A DNA stretch of 64,000 bases from Lachnospiraceae bacterium MC2017 (GCA_000701625.1 JNJK01000008.1:144882-208881), one strand, 5' to 3'. Positions 1 through 9,624 are shown, numbered from the stretch's first letter. Numbers and translations: made by a program. The notes: a model not told the origin generated them from the letters alone.

Positions 1-1302
1 ACATGAATTCTCTGCAAGATCTATCTCCCACACCAGATCTGCTGTCTCGCTTAAAGCTATGTCAAAATTTTTGCGACTTCTTATAAGTTCAATTTTTTCT
101 TTTTCGGGATCGACCCGTTGAAGTACTACAAGCCAAACACCATTCTTCCCTCCGGAAACGTGATAAATTCTGGCCTTTTTTGCTCTTCCTGTATTTCCGA
201 GCCACACTTCTGCAAATCTATTCTGCAAACTGTCAGGATCCTCTCCCGAGATCCACGAATCATCCTCTTCTCCGGGCACTTCCAACCTTATATCATCAAG
301 GAGCTCCGGTTCCATATGCTTCATGTACGAATTCATATATATGATCCGACCATTGGTGTCCATTGCATAGGCTTCTGAAGGCAAAGCATCCAGTATGCTC
401 CTGATGCGCTCCACATGAGTCATCTCCTGCGGTTCTGATATAAGAGTATCCAGATCCCTGATCTCCGTATCATAAACCGAATAAGAATTTGCCTTACTAT
501 CAATCGAATGTAATAGCGCTTTCTCCGCTTTTTCAAACATCATTTTAAATCCCGGTTTTGCCCCTGCAGGTTCAACCGCGATTCCAATATTTATAACAGA
601 GTCATCTGCAACCCTATAGTTTATCCATAGATTTCCTACTGCGCGTATAAGATAAGATGCCTTGTCATATACAATTTCTCTGTCATTTATATTACGCATG
701 CATACGACAAATCTATTTTCATCTGCACGTCCGATCACATCATACGAGCGAAGTGACCGCCTAAAGATCCTGGCGATCTCGAGAACCGCCCTGTCCACCT
801 GCTCTTTACCATTTCGGTTAAGTAATGTACAGTAATCCGTCAGTTCCACATACATCACGTTATAGATTGCCGATTCTGTACAGTCAGAATAAGCTTCTCT
901 TATCTTTGCTTCAGCATTTGAAGCACTGTCAAGTCCGGTGAGAATGTCCACTTTTTCTGAAATCTTACATGTATCCTCATCAGACAACTTTGTATAAGTT
1001 CCATATAAAAGTGCAGGACGATTGTTTTCGTCAAGGATAGTCTTTCCGGTGACGCTGTACCAACAGAATTTTCCTTCAAAGTCCATGCATCTGAAGAATT
1101 CCTGTGTTTCATTTATATTATATAAAATGGGATGAAAAAACATGATAGCCCGCTTTAGATCATCGGGGCAGATTTTCCCCGCGAGCTCCAGAGATTCACT
1201 GAAATCCATTATCCGTACCTGACACGGAATATATTTCACAACATTTCTCGAAAAGTTCATGACATCAGACTGGATGTCATACTCAAATACGATTGCCTCC
1301 AT
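1..1302 (-). CDS. PAS/degenerate-GGDEF sensory protein (C-terminal part outside window)
   Basis: The frame is open for 434 codons from an ATG at 1302 to the window edge, so the C-terminus is missing. Residues 1-115 look PAS-like. Residues 118-280 match a GGDEF-domain fold: DILTGLDSA opens it and a helix is followed by RSYDVIGRADENRFVV, where the GGDEF signature should be. The signature reads ADENR, so diguanylate cyclase activity is unlikely. Residues 300-400 form another PAS unit (LDALPSEAYAMDTNGRIIYMN) and a third PAS seems to begin near 420. Many Lachnospiraceae carry such multi-PAS GGDEF proteins; an output domain such as EAL or an active GGDEF could follow outside the window. Role inferred: cytoplasmic signalling. 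Confidence 0.75.
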   Translation of the reverse strand, partial: MEAIVFEYDIQSDVMNFSRNVVKYIPCQVRIMDFSESLELAGKICPDDLKRAIMFFHPILYNINETQEFFRCMDFEGKFCWYSVTGKTILDENNRPALLYGTYTKLSDEDTCKISEKVDILTGLDSASNAEAKIREAYSDCTESAIYNVMYVELTDYCTLLNRNGKEQVDRAVLEIARIFRRSLRSYDVIGRADENRFVVCMRNINDREIVYDKASYLIRAVGNLWINYRVADDSVINIGIAVEPAGAKPGFKMMFEKAEKALLHSIDSKANSYSVYDTEIRDLDTLISEPQEMTHVERIRSILDALPSEAYAMDTNGRIIYMNSYMKHMEPELLDDIRLEVPGEEDDSWISGEDPDSLQNRFAEVWLGNTGRAKKARIYHVSGGKNGVWLVVLQRVDPEKEKIELIRSRKNFDIALSETADLVWEIDLAENSC

Positions 1303-1420
1303 GTACTACCCCTCATAAACAAGTACCCCAAAAATACATCTGTACACAGTTTGACTATATTCTAGCAATTCGCATTTTTTTTAACAATAGATTGACAATT
1401 TGTTTTATTAAATGTGCACC

Positions 1421-2554
1421 TTAGTATAGGTACTCACTCATAAGAATATTGGAAACTTCAAGACCTTCGTCTGTATATGAATATCGTTCCCCTTCATGGA
1501 TCAAATATCCATCCTTTTCCTGCTTCTCAAGTACTTTTCCAAAAACTTCCGTAATGTCATGTCCAAAATTTCTGTAAAAATCAGTCGATGACACACCCGC
1601 ACAGGTTCTGAGTCCAAGGAACATAAACTCTTCCATTGCATCCCTTACAGTAAGAAAGAAATCGTCTTCACGTGTTTTTCCGGGATGCTCCATGTAGGTT
1701 GCATAAGATCTTATATTTGTAAATCTGTGATCACCGATAAGAGATGCCGCTCCCGGTCCAAAACCTCTGTAATCACCTCTGTTCCAATACACAAGATTAT
1801 GTCTGCACTCATATCCGTCTCTTGCATAATTGGAAATTTCATACCTATTGTACCCGCACTCAGATAAAAGATCACGAACCATTCTATCTGTCTCAGTTAC
1901 AGACTCCTCTGACGGCAGATCAAGCTCTCCCTTTTCATACTTCGAATAAAACAGCGTTCCGGGTTCAACAATGAGTGAATATACCGAAATATGCTCCGGC
2001 TTAAGTGACAATACACCCTCAAGCGAATCTCTGAATTTTTTGGCAGACTGCCCCGGAATGGATGACATCAGGTCTACGCTTACATTTTTAAATCCCGCTT
2101 CCCTGACTTCATGATAAGTCTTCTTAAAATCCTCCGCCGTATGAATACGCCCAAGAAGGCTCAGTTCCTCATCATTAAGAGACTGGCATCCTATACTGAG
2201 CCTGTTTATTCCGCATTCCCTGTAGATACCCAAAGCATCTTTTTGCAGAGTTCCGGGATTCATCTCCATCGATATCTCTGCGTTTTCTGCAAAATAATAC
2301 TTCTTTCTCAGAGAATCCATGATCGCTGCAATCAAACGAGGCGGAACCCTCGAAGGTGTTCCGCCGCCAATATAAACAGTCTGCACTTCATACCGCAGTC
2401 CACTTTCCTCCGCTTCCTCGATCTCACTAAGGACAGCAGAGAGGTAATGTTCCATTTCTTCTTCCGTTCCTGAGAAGGACAAGAAATCACAATAACTGCA
2501 TTTTTTTACACAAAATGGAATATGAACATATATCGATAATGGAGACTTTTTCAT
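1421..2554 (-). CDS. hemW: HemW-like radical SAM protein (heme chaperone family)
   Basis: This 377-residue protein is a radical SAM enzyme of the HemN/HemW family. The [4Fe-4S]-SAM motif is C-x3-C-x2-C in HIPFCVKKCSYCDF near the N-terminus, followed by the glycine-rich GGGTPS segment. The C-x2-C is followed by D-F, not by the further cysteine of true HemN (CxxxCxxCxC), so the heme chaperone HemW is the better name than coproporphyrinogen dehydrogenase. An in-frame start 12 codons upstream lies inside lepA; the ATG at 2554 was chosen because GAGGAAAAC precedes it directly. It follows lepA with only a few bases between, the usual hemW neighbour in Clostridia, so it is probably co-transcribed. 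Confidence 0.9.
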   Translation of the reverse strand: MKKSPLSIYVHIPFCVKKCSYCDFLSFSGTEEEMEHYLSAVLSEIEEAEESGLRYEVQTVYIGGGTPSRVPPRLIAAIMDSLRKKYYFAENAEISMEMNPGTLQKDALGIYRECGINRLSIGCQSLNDEELSLLGRIHTAEDFKKTYHEVREAGFKNVSVDLMSSIPGQSAKKFRDSLEGVLSLKPEHISVYSLIVEPGTLFYSKYEKGELDLPSEESVTETDRMVRDLLSECGYNRYEISNYARDGYECRHNLVYWNRGDYRGFGPGAASLIGDHRFTNIRSYATYMEHPGKTREDDFFLTVRDAMEEFMFLGLRTCAGVSSTDFYRNFGHDITEVFGKVLEKQEKDGYLIHEGERYSYTDEGLEVSNILMSEYLY

Positions 2555-2561
2555 GTTTTCC

Positions 2562-4370
2562 TCAATTATCAGAATCCAGCTTAAGTACACTTAAGAATGC
2601 TTCCTTCGGAACTTCTACGGTTCCTATTGAACGCATCTTCTTCTTTCCTTCTTTCTGCTTTTCAAGCAGCTTCTTCTTTCTGGATATATCACCACCGTAA
2701 CACTTTGCAAGTACGTCCTTGCGAACCGCACGAACTGTCTCACGGGCAATTACTTTTCCACTGACTGCCGCCTGAATAGGGATTTCAAAAAGATGTCTTG
2801 GTATCTCATCCTTGAGCTTCTCGCACATCTTCCTTCCTCTCTCATATGCACTATCCTTAAATACTATGAAAGAAAGGGCATCGACATATTCCTTATTTAT
2901 CAGTATATCCAGCTTAACGAGTTCCGAAGTTCTATATTCTTTCATCTCGTAATCAAAAGAAGCATAACCTCTTGAACGACTCTTTAATGCATCAAAGAAA
3001 TCGTAGATGATCTCATTAAGCGGCAGATCGTACTTAAGGAGTACACGTGTAGTCTCGATATAATCCATTCCTGTCTGGATTCCGCGTCTCTCCTGGCAAA
3101 GACCGATAATAGCACCGAGATACTCTGTATTCACCATAATTTCGGCAGATACTATAGGTTCCTCCATATGCTCTATCTCAGATGGATCCGGCAGATTTGC
3201 AGGATTAGTAAGATCCATCTCTGTTCCATCAGTCTTAAATACCTTATATACTACACCCGGAGCAGTCGTTACCAGATCAAGATCATACTCTCTCTCCAGT
3301 CTCTCCTGAATGATATCGAGATGGAGAAGGCCCAGAAATCCGCAACGGAATCCAAAACCAAGTGCCGCTGATGTCTCCGGCTCAAAAGTCAGTGAAGCAT
3401 CATTAAGCTGCAGCTTCTCAAGTGCATCACGAAGATCCGGATAACGGGCAGAATCAGCAGGATAGATTCCGCAATAAACCATGGAATTGACCTTTCTGTA
3501 TCCGGGAAGTGCCTCTTCACAGGGAGTAACTGCACTTGTCACAGTATCACCCACTCTTGTTTCCTTAAGATCCTTTATGGAAGCTGTAAAGTATCCAACC
3601 ATGCCAGCCTCCAGGCTGTCGCAAGGGATAAATCTGCCTGCTCCGAAGTAACCTACCTCAACTACTTCATTTTCGCTTCCGGTAGCCATAAAACGCACCT
3701 TGTCGCCCTTCTTGATCGAGCCATCCATGATACGCATGAATACTATTACTCCACGATACGGATCATAAAGCGAGTCAAAGATAAGTGCTTTTAGAGGCTT
3801 ATTCACATCTCCCGAAGGTGCAGGAATCTTATGTACGATCTCCTCAAGGACTTCCTCTATTCCAATACCGTTCTTTGCGGAAATTCGCGGAGCATCCATT
3901 GCTTCGATACCGATCACATCCTCTATTTCCTGCGCAACTCTCTCAGGCTCTGCACTAGGAAGATCTATCTTATTTATAACAGGAAATACGTCCAGATCAT
4001 GATCCAGTGCAAGATATACATTTGCCAGTGTCTGAGCCTCAATTCCCTGAGCAGCGTCTACAATGAGGATAGCACCGTCGCAGGCTGCAAGTGCCCTTGA
4101 TACTTCATAGTTGAAATCCACATGGCCCGGTGTATCGATCAGATTAAAGATGTACTCTTCACCGTTTTTTGCCTGATAAACTGTACGTACAGCCTGAGAC
4201 TTGATCGTTATGCCACGTTCTCTTTCAAGTTCCATGTTATCCAGAACCTGCTCCTGCATCTCACGCTCTGTAAGGAGTCCTGTTTTCTCAATTATCCGGT
4301 CCGCCAGTGTGGACTTTCCATGGTCAATATGTGCGATGATACAAAAATTTCTGATGTGATCCTGCTGCAT
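2562..4370 (-). CDS. lepA: Elongation factor 4 (LepA)
   Basis: This is the 602-residue back-translocating ribosomal GTPase EF4. The G1 motif [10 protein letters not shown]2/switch region [14 protein letters not shown]3 DTPGHVDF and G4 NKIDLP are all present, then EF-G-like domains II, III and V and the LepA-specific C-terminal domain ending [13 protein letters not shown]. Length matches the family. The start at 4370 is set by GAGGAGCAAAGG just upstream; a longer reading to 4421 has no such site. It acts in the cytosol on stalled or mistranslocated ribosomes. hemW follows at once and a small unknown gene precedes it. Confidence 0.96.
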   Translation of the reverse strand: MQQDHIRNFCIIAHIDHGKSTLADRIIEKTGLLTEREMQEQVLDNMELERERGITIKSQAVRTVYQAKNGEEYIFNLIDTPGHVDFNYEVSRALAACDGAILIVDAAQGIEAQTLANVYLALDHDLDVFPVINKIDLPSAEPERVAQEIEDVIGIEAMDAPRISAKNGIGIEEVLEEIVHKIPAPSGDVNKPLKALIFDSLYDPYRGVIVFMRIMDGSIKKGDKVRFMATGSENEVVEVGYFGAGRFIPCDSLEAGMVGYFTASIKDLKETRVGDTVTSAVTPCEEALPGYRKVNSMVYCGIYPADSARYPDLRDALEKLQLNDASLTFEPETSAALGFGFRCGFLGLLHLDIIQERLEREYDLDLVTTAPGVVYKVFKTDGTEMDLTNPANLPDPSEIEHMEEPIVSAEIMVNTEYLGAIIGLCQERRGIQTGMDYIETTRVLLKYDLPLNEIIYDFFDALKSRSRGYASFDYEMKEYRTSELVKLDILINKEYVDALSFIVFKDSAYERGRKMCEKLKDEIPRHLFEIPIQAAVSGKVIARETVRAVRKDVLAKCYGGDISRKKKLLEKQKEGKKKMRSIGTVEVPKEAFLSVLKLDSDN

Positions 4371-4422
4371 CCTTTGCTCCTCTATACTTATGATGTTAAG
4401 TATTTTTATCCCTGTCATCATG

Positions 4423-4665
4423 TTATTCCGGAAATTCTACCATAACATACCATCCACCTCCGTCACCTACGCGGACGGATTTTACCGTACCATGAAGTTC
4501 TTTCAGCGCTTCCTGCTTTCTGAAATTACCGGACATGGCTATTGCCGGAATGATCGTATAATAAACTACGAGCCCTCCCTGGAGTTCAGATTTTTCTACC
4601 TCAACCTCTGTTCCGGGTTTGATGTGCTCGTACTCGATTTCCATCTTAAATTCCATCTCTCTCAT
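4423..4665 (-). CDS. Small acidic hypothetical protein (80 aa)
   Basis: I do not recognise this family. The frame encodes 80 residues, starting MREMEF with a possible second start at MEFKMEIEY, and has a hydrophobic stretch [12 protein letters not shown] around residues 33-44. The rest is rich in Glu, Lys and Val and ends in [12 protein letters not shown], which suggests a small beta-rich fold. AGAGGCG lies ahead of the first ATG. It sits between the rpsT terminator and lepA, on the same strand, so it probably leads the lepA-hemW transcript. Reality is supported by position and ribosome binding site only. Confidence 0.5.
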   Translation of the reverse strand: MREMEFKMEIEYEHIKPGTEVEVEKSELQGGLVVYYTIIPAIAMSGNFRKQEALKELHGTVKSVRVGDGGGWYVMVEFPE

Positions 4666-4690
4666 GGATTTTTTCGCCTCTTTAATTACG

Positions 4691-4732
4691 AAAAAAGCTC
4701 CAACGGTATAGAGGGATACCGCCGAAGCTTTT
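4691..4732 (-). terminator. Intrinsic terminator after rpsT
   Basis: On the minus strand AAAGCTTCGGCGGTAT pairs with ATACCGTTGGAGCTTT around a six-base loop and is followed by a T run. It sits about 25 bases past the rpsT stop and separates rpsT from the lepA transcript. Confidence 0.85.
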
Positions 4733-4758
4733 GTTTACTCATGCATTCTAAAAATGAC

Positions 4759-5022
4759 TTATGCCATCTTGTTTACTGCCTTTGTAAGACGGGAAACCTT
4801 TCTGGAAGCTGTACACTTGTGATAAACTCCCTTAGAACCAGCCTTCTCAATAGCAGAGATTGCATTCTTAAGTGCTGCATCTGCAGCTGCTTTATCGTTA
4901 GAGTCGATAGCTGCGTATACCTTCTTTACAGCGGTCTTTACGCCAGACTTCTCAGCCTTGTTAAGCTCTGCTCTCTTTGCGCTAGTAAGAACTCTTTTCT
5001 TTGCAGATTTGATGTTTGCCAA
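4759..5022 (-). CDS. rpsT: 30S ribosomal protein S20
   Basis: An 87-residue, lysine-rich protein beginning MANIKSAKKR, the typical S20 N-terminus, and ending LTKAVNKMA; length fits the family. It binds 16S rRNA in the small subunit. The start codon is TTG at 5022, preceded by TAGGAGGTAATCAAA, and no ATG gives the conserved N-terminus. In E. coli rpsT also starts with UUG, where that codon takes part in autogenous control; whether the same holds here is inference. The gene has its own promoter and terminator and so is probably monocistronic. Confidence 0.97.
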   Translation of the reverse strand: MANIKSAKKRVLTSAKRAELNKAEKSGVKTAVKKVYAAIDSNDKAAADAALKNAISAIEKAGSKGVYHKCTASRKVSRLTKAVNKMA

Positions 5023-5113
5023 TTTGATTACCTCCTATCCTCGAAATTTTAATTTATTCACGTTGCTTTTTCCGAGGCCTGACACTTGGCACAGGGTTTA
5101 TGCATACTTGAAA

Positions 5114-5142
5114 AATATAATTTAAAATTTCGAATCTGTCAA
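5114..5142 (-). promoter_or_regulatory. Vegetative promoter for rpsT
   Basis: On the minus strand TTGACA (5142-5137), a 17-base AT-rich spacer and TATATT (5119-5114) form a near-consensus sigma-A promoter about 90 bases upstream of rpsT. Confidence 0.8.
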
Positions 5143-5159
5143 TACTTTTTTACGCTTTC

Positions 5160-5244
5160 TGATGATACTCTCTGATAACACGAATTGCTTCGCTGATGAT
5201 GCAGCTCCCGCTATTCTAAAACACTCGCATTCCGCGTAATTACG
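5160..5244. repeat. Relic related to repeat family B
   Basis: The stretch ACACTCGCATTCCGCGTAAT followed by a nearly identical ACGCTAC block is shared with the interior of the family B elements at 34985 and 56338. The B-type terminal repeats are not recognisable. It lies just past the 3' end of mgtE. A weaker relative with TGATAACACGAATTGCT is at 33853-33906. Confidence 0.5.
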
Positions 5245-6588
5245 CTACATAACTATATGCAGCATATGGATCGCGAACTGGAAATAGATCGTGAGTGTTA
5301 CTGCATCGATTATTGTTGTGAGCATCGGTGATGCCATTACCGCAGGATCAAACCCCAGTTTTCTCGCACACATCGGAAGCGCACAACCTACGAGGTTTGC
5401 AGATATCACCGCACCTATCATTGTAAGACATACTACAGCTGCTACAGTCGCAGAAATCTTATCAACTATCTGAAGCTTTATAAAATTAGCAAAAGCCAAC
5501 GTCAGACCGCAGATAAGTGCTGTTATGAATTCCTTGCCAAGAACCTTTCCCAGATCCTTAAATTCTATCTCTCTAAGAGAGAGCGCACGGATAACAGTTG
5601 TGGATGCCTGTGAGCCACAGTTTCCTCCTGTGTCCATAAGCATCGGTATATAAGCCGTAAGAACCAGATATGATCCGAGAGCCGCTTCATAGCTCGTAAT
5701 GATCTTTCCGGTAAATGTAGCAGATACCATAAGTAAGAGAAGCCACCCTATCCTCTTTTTGAAGAGCTTAGGCGGAGTCATCTTATCATAAGGCTCATCC
5801 GTAGGGATGATAGCTGCCATCTTCTGGATATCCTCTGTTGCCTCTTCCTGAATGATGTCCACAACGTCATCAACCGTGATGATACCTACGAGACGCTTCT
5901 CCGAATCAACTACCGGAATAGAAACAAAGTCATATTTACTGATCACACGTGCAACATCTTCCTGGTCAGTAAGAGTTTCAACAGAGATAACATTTTCTTC
6001 CATGATATCTCTTATAAGCGTTTCCGGCTTACTTAATATCAGTGCACGAAGTGCCACGATACCGATAAGTTTTCTCTGATTATCAAGAACATAACAGGTA
6101 TTAATAGTCTCTCTGTCAATACCCGTCCGACGAATCTTATCAAGTGCATCCGCAACAGAAAGATCCTCTCTCAGATCCACAAACTCCACAGTCATTACAG
6201 AACCTGCAGAATCCTCCGGAAATTTAAGAAGATGATTGATATCCCTTCTTGTTTCCGCATTAGCATTTGATAAAAGTTTTTTTACAACGGATGCCGGCAT
6301 TTCTTCCATCAGATCCGCAGCATCATCAGCCATCAGGTTGTTGATAATGTTTGTAGCCTCGGCATCCGTCAGGGATGTAATGATCTCCTGTTCTACATCT
6401 GTTGACAGATACGCAAAAACATCCGCAGCCATATCCTTCGGCAACAGCCTGAATACACGCAGCTGATTTTCTCTTGAAAGCTCTTCTAGAAGTGCCGCTA
6501 TATCCGCCTCATTCAAATCCTGAAGACGAACTCTGAGTTCGTTGTATCTCTTCTCATCAATTAATACCTGAGCCTCTTCTGGTCTCAT
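5245..6588 (-). CDS. mgtE: MgtE-family magnesium transporter
   Basis: A 447-residue MgtE: an N-terminal helical MgtE_N domain (about 1-125), a tandem CBS pair (about 130-250, including VVDSEKRLVGIITVDDVVDIIQ), the plug helix, and a C-terminal membrane domain (about 275-447) with the conserved PMLMDTGGNCGSQ segment that lines the ion pore. Family members are homodimeric Mg2+ channels gated by Mg2+ binding to the CBS/N domains. The ATG at 6588 follows GAGGGAGGGATTCGTT. A structured leader that could affect this binding site lies immediately upstream. Confidence 0.95.
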   Translation of the reverse strand: MRPEEAQVLIDEKRYNELRVRLQDLNEADIAALLEELSRENQLRVFRLLPKDMAADVFAYLSTDVEQEIITSLTDAEATNIINNLMADDAADLMEEMPASVVKKLLSNANAETRRDINHLLKFPEDSAGSVMTVEFVDLREDLSVADALDKIRRTGIDRETINTCYVLDNQRKLIGIVALRALILSKPETLIRDIMEENVISVETLTDQEDVARVISKYDFVSIPVVDSEKRLVGIITVDDVVDIIQEEATEDIQKMAAIIPTDEPYDKMTPPKLFKKRIGWLLLLMVSATFTGKIITSYEAALGSYLVLTAYIPMLMDTGGNCGSQASTTVIRALSLREIEFKDLGKVLGKEFITALICGLTLAFANFIKLQIVDKISATVAAVVCLTMIGAVISANLVGCALPMCARKLGFDPAVMASPMLTTIIDAVTLTIYFQFAIHMLHIVM

Positions 6589-6605
6589 AACGAATCCCTC
6601 CCTCT

Positions 6606-6680
6606 CCGCCTGCAGAATGGGGAGGCATACGAAAGAGACGGAAGATCACTTCCGGTATTCCAAAATCGCTCTGCAGGCGG
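6606..6680 (-). promoter_or_regulatory. Structured 5' leader of mgtE
   Basis: An 11-bp perfect inverted repeat (CCGCCTGCAGA at 6606-6616 with TCTGCAGGCGG at 6670-6680) encloses a smaller hairpin, CGGAAG/CTTCCG (6639-6654). The inner end of the long stem is about 10 bases from the mgtE ribosome binding site. I could not match it to the M-box magnesium riboswitch. A regulatory role is inference. Confidence 0.5.
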
Positions 6681-6804
6681 TATTACTATTCATTTTTTCA
6701 GTTTTGTTTGCATGTATCCACGATCGTTCAGGAACATCTGACATGAATAACCACCTGCCTTTCCGAATGATAATGTTAATCCTAACTTCAAAAAAAAGCA
6801 ATCT

Positions 6805-7572
6805 TCAAATCTTGCTGAATGTTACTTCCGAGAAATATTGAAGAAGACAAAGCCTGAGAAGTGACAGAGCCTCCGTAACAGCCTGCTCGCGAATAGACTG
6901 ACGATCACCGTCGAAATCAAATTCTTTTACAACAGTCTTTTTATGAACACAACATGCGATAAACACAAGTCCCACCGGCTCTGTTCCGGAACCGTCATCA
7001 GGACCTGCATAGCCTGTGATCGCTATACTGCAATCAGCCTTTGCTGCCACGCATGCACCTTTAGCCATTTCCTTTGCTGTTGCCTCGCTCACAGCAGTAT
7101 ATTTCTCAAGAGTACGTCTATGAACGCCGAGATACTTTCTCTTCGCCCTGTCAGAATAGGTGATAAACCCCTCTTTCAAAATATCCGATGTTCCCGGAAC
7201 ATTTACAAGACGACCTGTAAACAGCCCACCTGTACAACTTTCTGCTGTCGTGATCGTAAAGTGATTTTCTCGCAGAAGACGAACAACGGAATTCTCAAGA
7301 TTTTCATTCTCATCCGTTGTATATATCATCTCCCCAAGGCGGGATTTTATTTCCTTGACTACAGGTTTCAGCACTTTTTTAGCACTCTTTTCCTCTGTTG
7401 CCTCTGCCGTGAGCTTCAGATGAACTTCACCATTTTTCTCACTGATCTCAGCCGAGGGATTCCCTGACTGTATCAGATCCGAAATAGTATCACTGATCTT
7501 TTCCGGATCAATTCCGACGAGCTTCATTAATGCTTCTGCGCTTTTTTCTTCCAGGTTTTTCTCATCAGCCAT
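6805..7572 (-). CDS. CinA C-terminal domain protein (PncC-type amidohydrolase)
   Basis: This 255-residue protein carries the CinA C-terminal domain from about residue 95 (TAESCTGGLFTGRLVNVPG, later ITGYAGPDDG), which in other bacteria deamidates nicotinamide mononucleotide. Ahead of it, residues 45-90 (LKLTAEATEEKSAKKVLKPV and IYTTDENE) resemble the middle domain of full-length CinA. The N-terminal molybdopterin-binding-like domain of full CinA is missing and replaced by about 40 acidic residues. It lies between pgsA and mgtE on one strand; full-length cinA next to pgsA is a common Firmicutes order, so this looks like a lineage-specific domain loss. Confidence 0.85.
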   Translation of the reverse strand: MADEKNLEEKSAEALMKLVGIDPEKISDTISDLIQSGNPSAEISEKNGEVHLKLTAEATEEKSAKKVLKPVVKEIKSRLGEMIYTTDENENLENSVVRLLRENHFTITTAESCTGGLFTGRLVNVPGTSDILKEGFITYSDRAKRKYLGVHRRTLEKYTAVSEATAKEMAKGACVAAKADCSIAITGYAGPDDGSGTEPVGLVFIACCVHKKTVVKEFDFDGDRQSIREQAVTEALSLLRLCLLQYFSEVTFSKI

Positions 7573-7638
7573 TTTATTGCTCCTTATAAAGTCTTAACCG
7601 CGCACTAATATCAAATTGTGATCTTAAACAACAGATGA

Positions 7639-8181
7639 TCAATCTGTGTCCTTCATTACATCCTTATTCTGAACCAGATAAACTCCGAGAGAAATAATCG
7701 TCAGGATAACAGCGATCCACTTAAATGCCTCTGTGATCATCTGCACTGCGCCGATCTTTATATCCGCAACCACCAGACAGATCATGACCATCTGAGCAGC
7801 TGTCTTGAACTTTCCCCAGTAATTTGCAGCAATGACCTTACCCTGTTCCACTGCAACAAGACGAAATCCGCTTATTACGAAGTCTCTTGCAACTATGACG
7901 ATTACCATCCATGCCGGGATCTTTCCCATAGCTGTGAGACAGATAAGTGCAGAACACACAAGCATCTTATCTGCCAGCGGGTCCATGAATTTTCCGAAAT
8001 TTGTGACAAGATTATATTTACGGGCGATCTTTCCATCGAGCATGTCCGTAAGACTGGCAATGATAAAGATTGCTAATGCGATCCAATTGGACATTTCTCC
8101 TGCGCAGTTCGTCATTAACACTGCAATAAAGAATGGAATCAGTATTACCCGGAATACTGTCAGTTTATTTGGCAAATTCAT
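7639..8181 (-). CDS. pgsA: CDP-diacylglycerol-glycerol-3-phosphate 3-phosphatidyltransferase
   Basis: A 180-residue integral membrane enzyme that makes phosphatidylglycerophosphate, the committed step to phosphatidylglycerol and cardiolipin. The CDP-alcohol phosphatidyltransferase motif is intact: D-G-x2-A-R-x8-G-x3-D-x3-D in MLDGKIARKYNLVTNFGKF followed by MDPLADK. Several hydrophobic segments span the membrane. GGGAGG precedes the ATG. It follows rimO with 15 bases between, an order seen in many Firmicutes, and is probably in one operon with it and the cinA-like gene. Confidence 0.95.
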   Translation of the reverse strand: MNLPNKLTVFRVILIPFFIAVLMTNCAGEMSNWIALAIFIIASLTDMLDGKIARKYNLVTNFGKFMDPLADKMLVCSALICLTAMGKIPAWMVIVIVARDFVISGFRLVAVEQGKVIAANYWGKFKTAAQMVMICLVVADIKIGAVQMITEAFKWIAVILTIISLGVYLVQNKDVMKDTD

Positions 8182-8196
8182 TTTCTATTTCCTCCC

Positions 8197-9534
8197 TTAA
8201 TCTGATATCGGTTCTCCGATAAGATCATATTCATTCGATCCTGTGATCTCAACTTTTATGAAATCACCGGTCATAAGCTCTCCACTGATATTTTCATCTC
8301 TGACAAATACATATCCGTCAACACCGGGGCAGTCCCTGTAACTCCTGCCGATATATACATGGTCTTCCGGAATCCTGCCTTCAATGATTATATCCATTGT
8401 CCTGCCTATCTCATTTTCAGCATTTTCAAAAGCGATACTCTGCTGAAGTTCCATTATTTCATTTCTGCGGCGTTCTTTGACCTCTTCCTCTACCTGATCG
8501 GCAAATTTAACCGCCGGAGTTCCTTCTTCCGGAGAATATGTGAAGTCACCAAGTCTGTCAAAACGCATTTCTTCAACAAATTTCAAAAGTTCTTTATGAT
8601 CTTCTTCCGTTTCTCCAGGAAAGCCTGAAATAAGGGTAGTTCTAAGTGCAATATCAGGGATCTCTTCACGAAGAGTTTTGATAATGCGTACAAGATCATC
8701 ATGTGAAGTCCTGCGTCCCATAGATTTAAGCACATGGTCAGAAGCATGCTGTATCGGAAGATCAAGATAATGGCATATCTTCGATTCTTCCTTCATGACC
8801 TGTATAAGTTCGGGTGTGATCTCCTCAGGATAACAGTAAAGGATACGGATCCATCTAAAGCCATCGATCTCACACAAACGATGCAGCAGTTCCGGAAGCA
8901 TCTTTTTGCCGTAAATATCTACTCCGTAAAGAGTTGTTTCCTGTGCAACAAGAATAAGTTCTTTGACACCTTTATCTGCCAGTTCCCTTGCATCCTTTAA
9001 GAGACTCTCCATAGGAATACTTCTGAAGGAACCTCGCACATACGGGATAATGCAGTAAGTGCATCGCTTATCGCACCCCTCTGCAATCTTAAGGTATTCA
9101 TAATCACCTTCTGTAGTTATACTACGCTCGGCTTCCGGATTAGCAAGACGATCGATATCCTCACGAATGTCAATCTTTTTACCCTTAAGTACCTCGTCCA
9201 CAGCATCTGTGATCTTATCAAAAGCTGTTGTTCCGACAATGGCATCCACTTCAGGGATTTCCTCATGGATCTCATCTGCATAACGCTGTGCCAGGCAACC
9301 TGCAACTACGATACACTTAAGTTTTCCGGCTTTTTTTAATTCAGAAACCTCAAGTATAGCGTCGATACTTTCCTGCTTTGCATCATTTACAAAACAGCAC
9401 GAATTAATAACAGCCACATCGGCCTCATTCTCTTCATCTGTAAACTCATATCCTCTGTCGCGAAGGAGCGCGATCATCTTTTCAGAGTCAACCAGATTCT
9501 TATCACAGCCAAGTGAAATAAAAAATATTTTCAA
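8197..9534 (-). CDS. rimO: Ribosomal protein S12 methylthiotransferase RimO
   Basis: A 445-residue MTTase that adds a methylthio group to the conserved aspartate of S12. It has the N-terminal UPF0004 domain (ISLGCDKNLVDSE, NSCCFVNDAKQESID, VAGCLAQRY) with three cluster-binding cysteines, the radical SAM core with C-x3-C-x2-C (AEGCDKRCTYCIIPYVRGSF), and a C-terminal TRAM domain. SLGCDKNxVDSE and the S12-type sequence favour RimO over MiaB or MtaB. The start is TTG at 9534 with AGAGGTAAG just upstream; no ATG fits the conserved N-terminus. Confidence 0.95.
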   Translation of the reverse strand: MKIFFISLGCDKNLVDSEKMIALLRDRGYEFTDEENEADVAVINSCCFVNDAKQESIDAILEVSELKKAGKLKCIVVAGCLAQRYADEIHEEIPEVDAIVGTTAFDKITDAVDEVLKGKKIDIREDIDRLANPEAERSITTEGDYEYLKIAEGCDKRCTYCIIPYVRGSFRSIPMESLLKDARELADKGVKELILVAQETTLYGVDIYGKKMLPELLHRLCEIDGFRWIRILYCYPEEITPELIQVMKEESKICHYLDLPIQHASDHVLKSMGRRTSHDDLVRIIKTLREEIPDIALRTTLISGFPGETEEDHKELLKFVEEMRFDRLGDFTYSPEEGTPAVKFADQVEEEVKERRRNEIMELQQSIAFENAENEIGRTMDIIIEGRIPEDHVYIGRSYRDCPGVDGYVFVRDENISGELMTGDFIKVEITGSNEYDLIGEPISD

Positions 9535-9624
9535 ATCTTACCTCTTTCTATCCGCGCGTGTCACATCCATTGCACGCAGTGGATTTTTCAACCCATAGGA
9601 ATTCCAACGATATTTCCCATAAGT

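Noticed and set aside
4390..5052. 220-codon plus-strand open frame across rpsT and the small upstream gene
   Set aside because: It lies antisense to rpsT, its terminator and the 80-residue gene and has no ribosome binding site or family traits.
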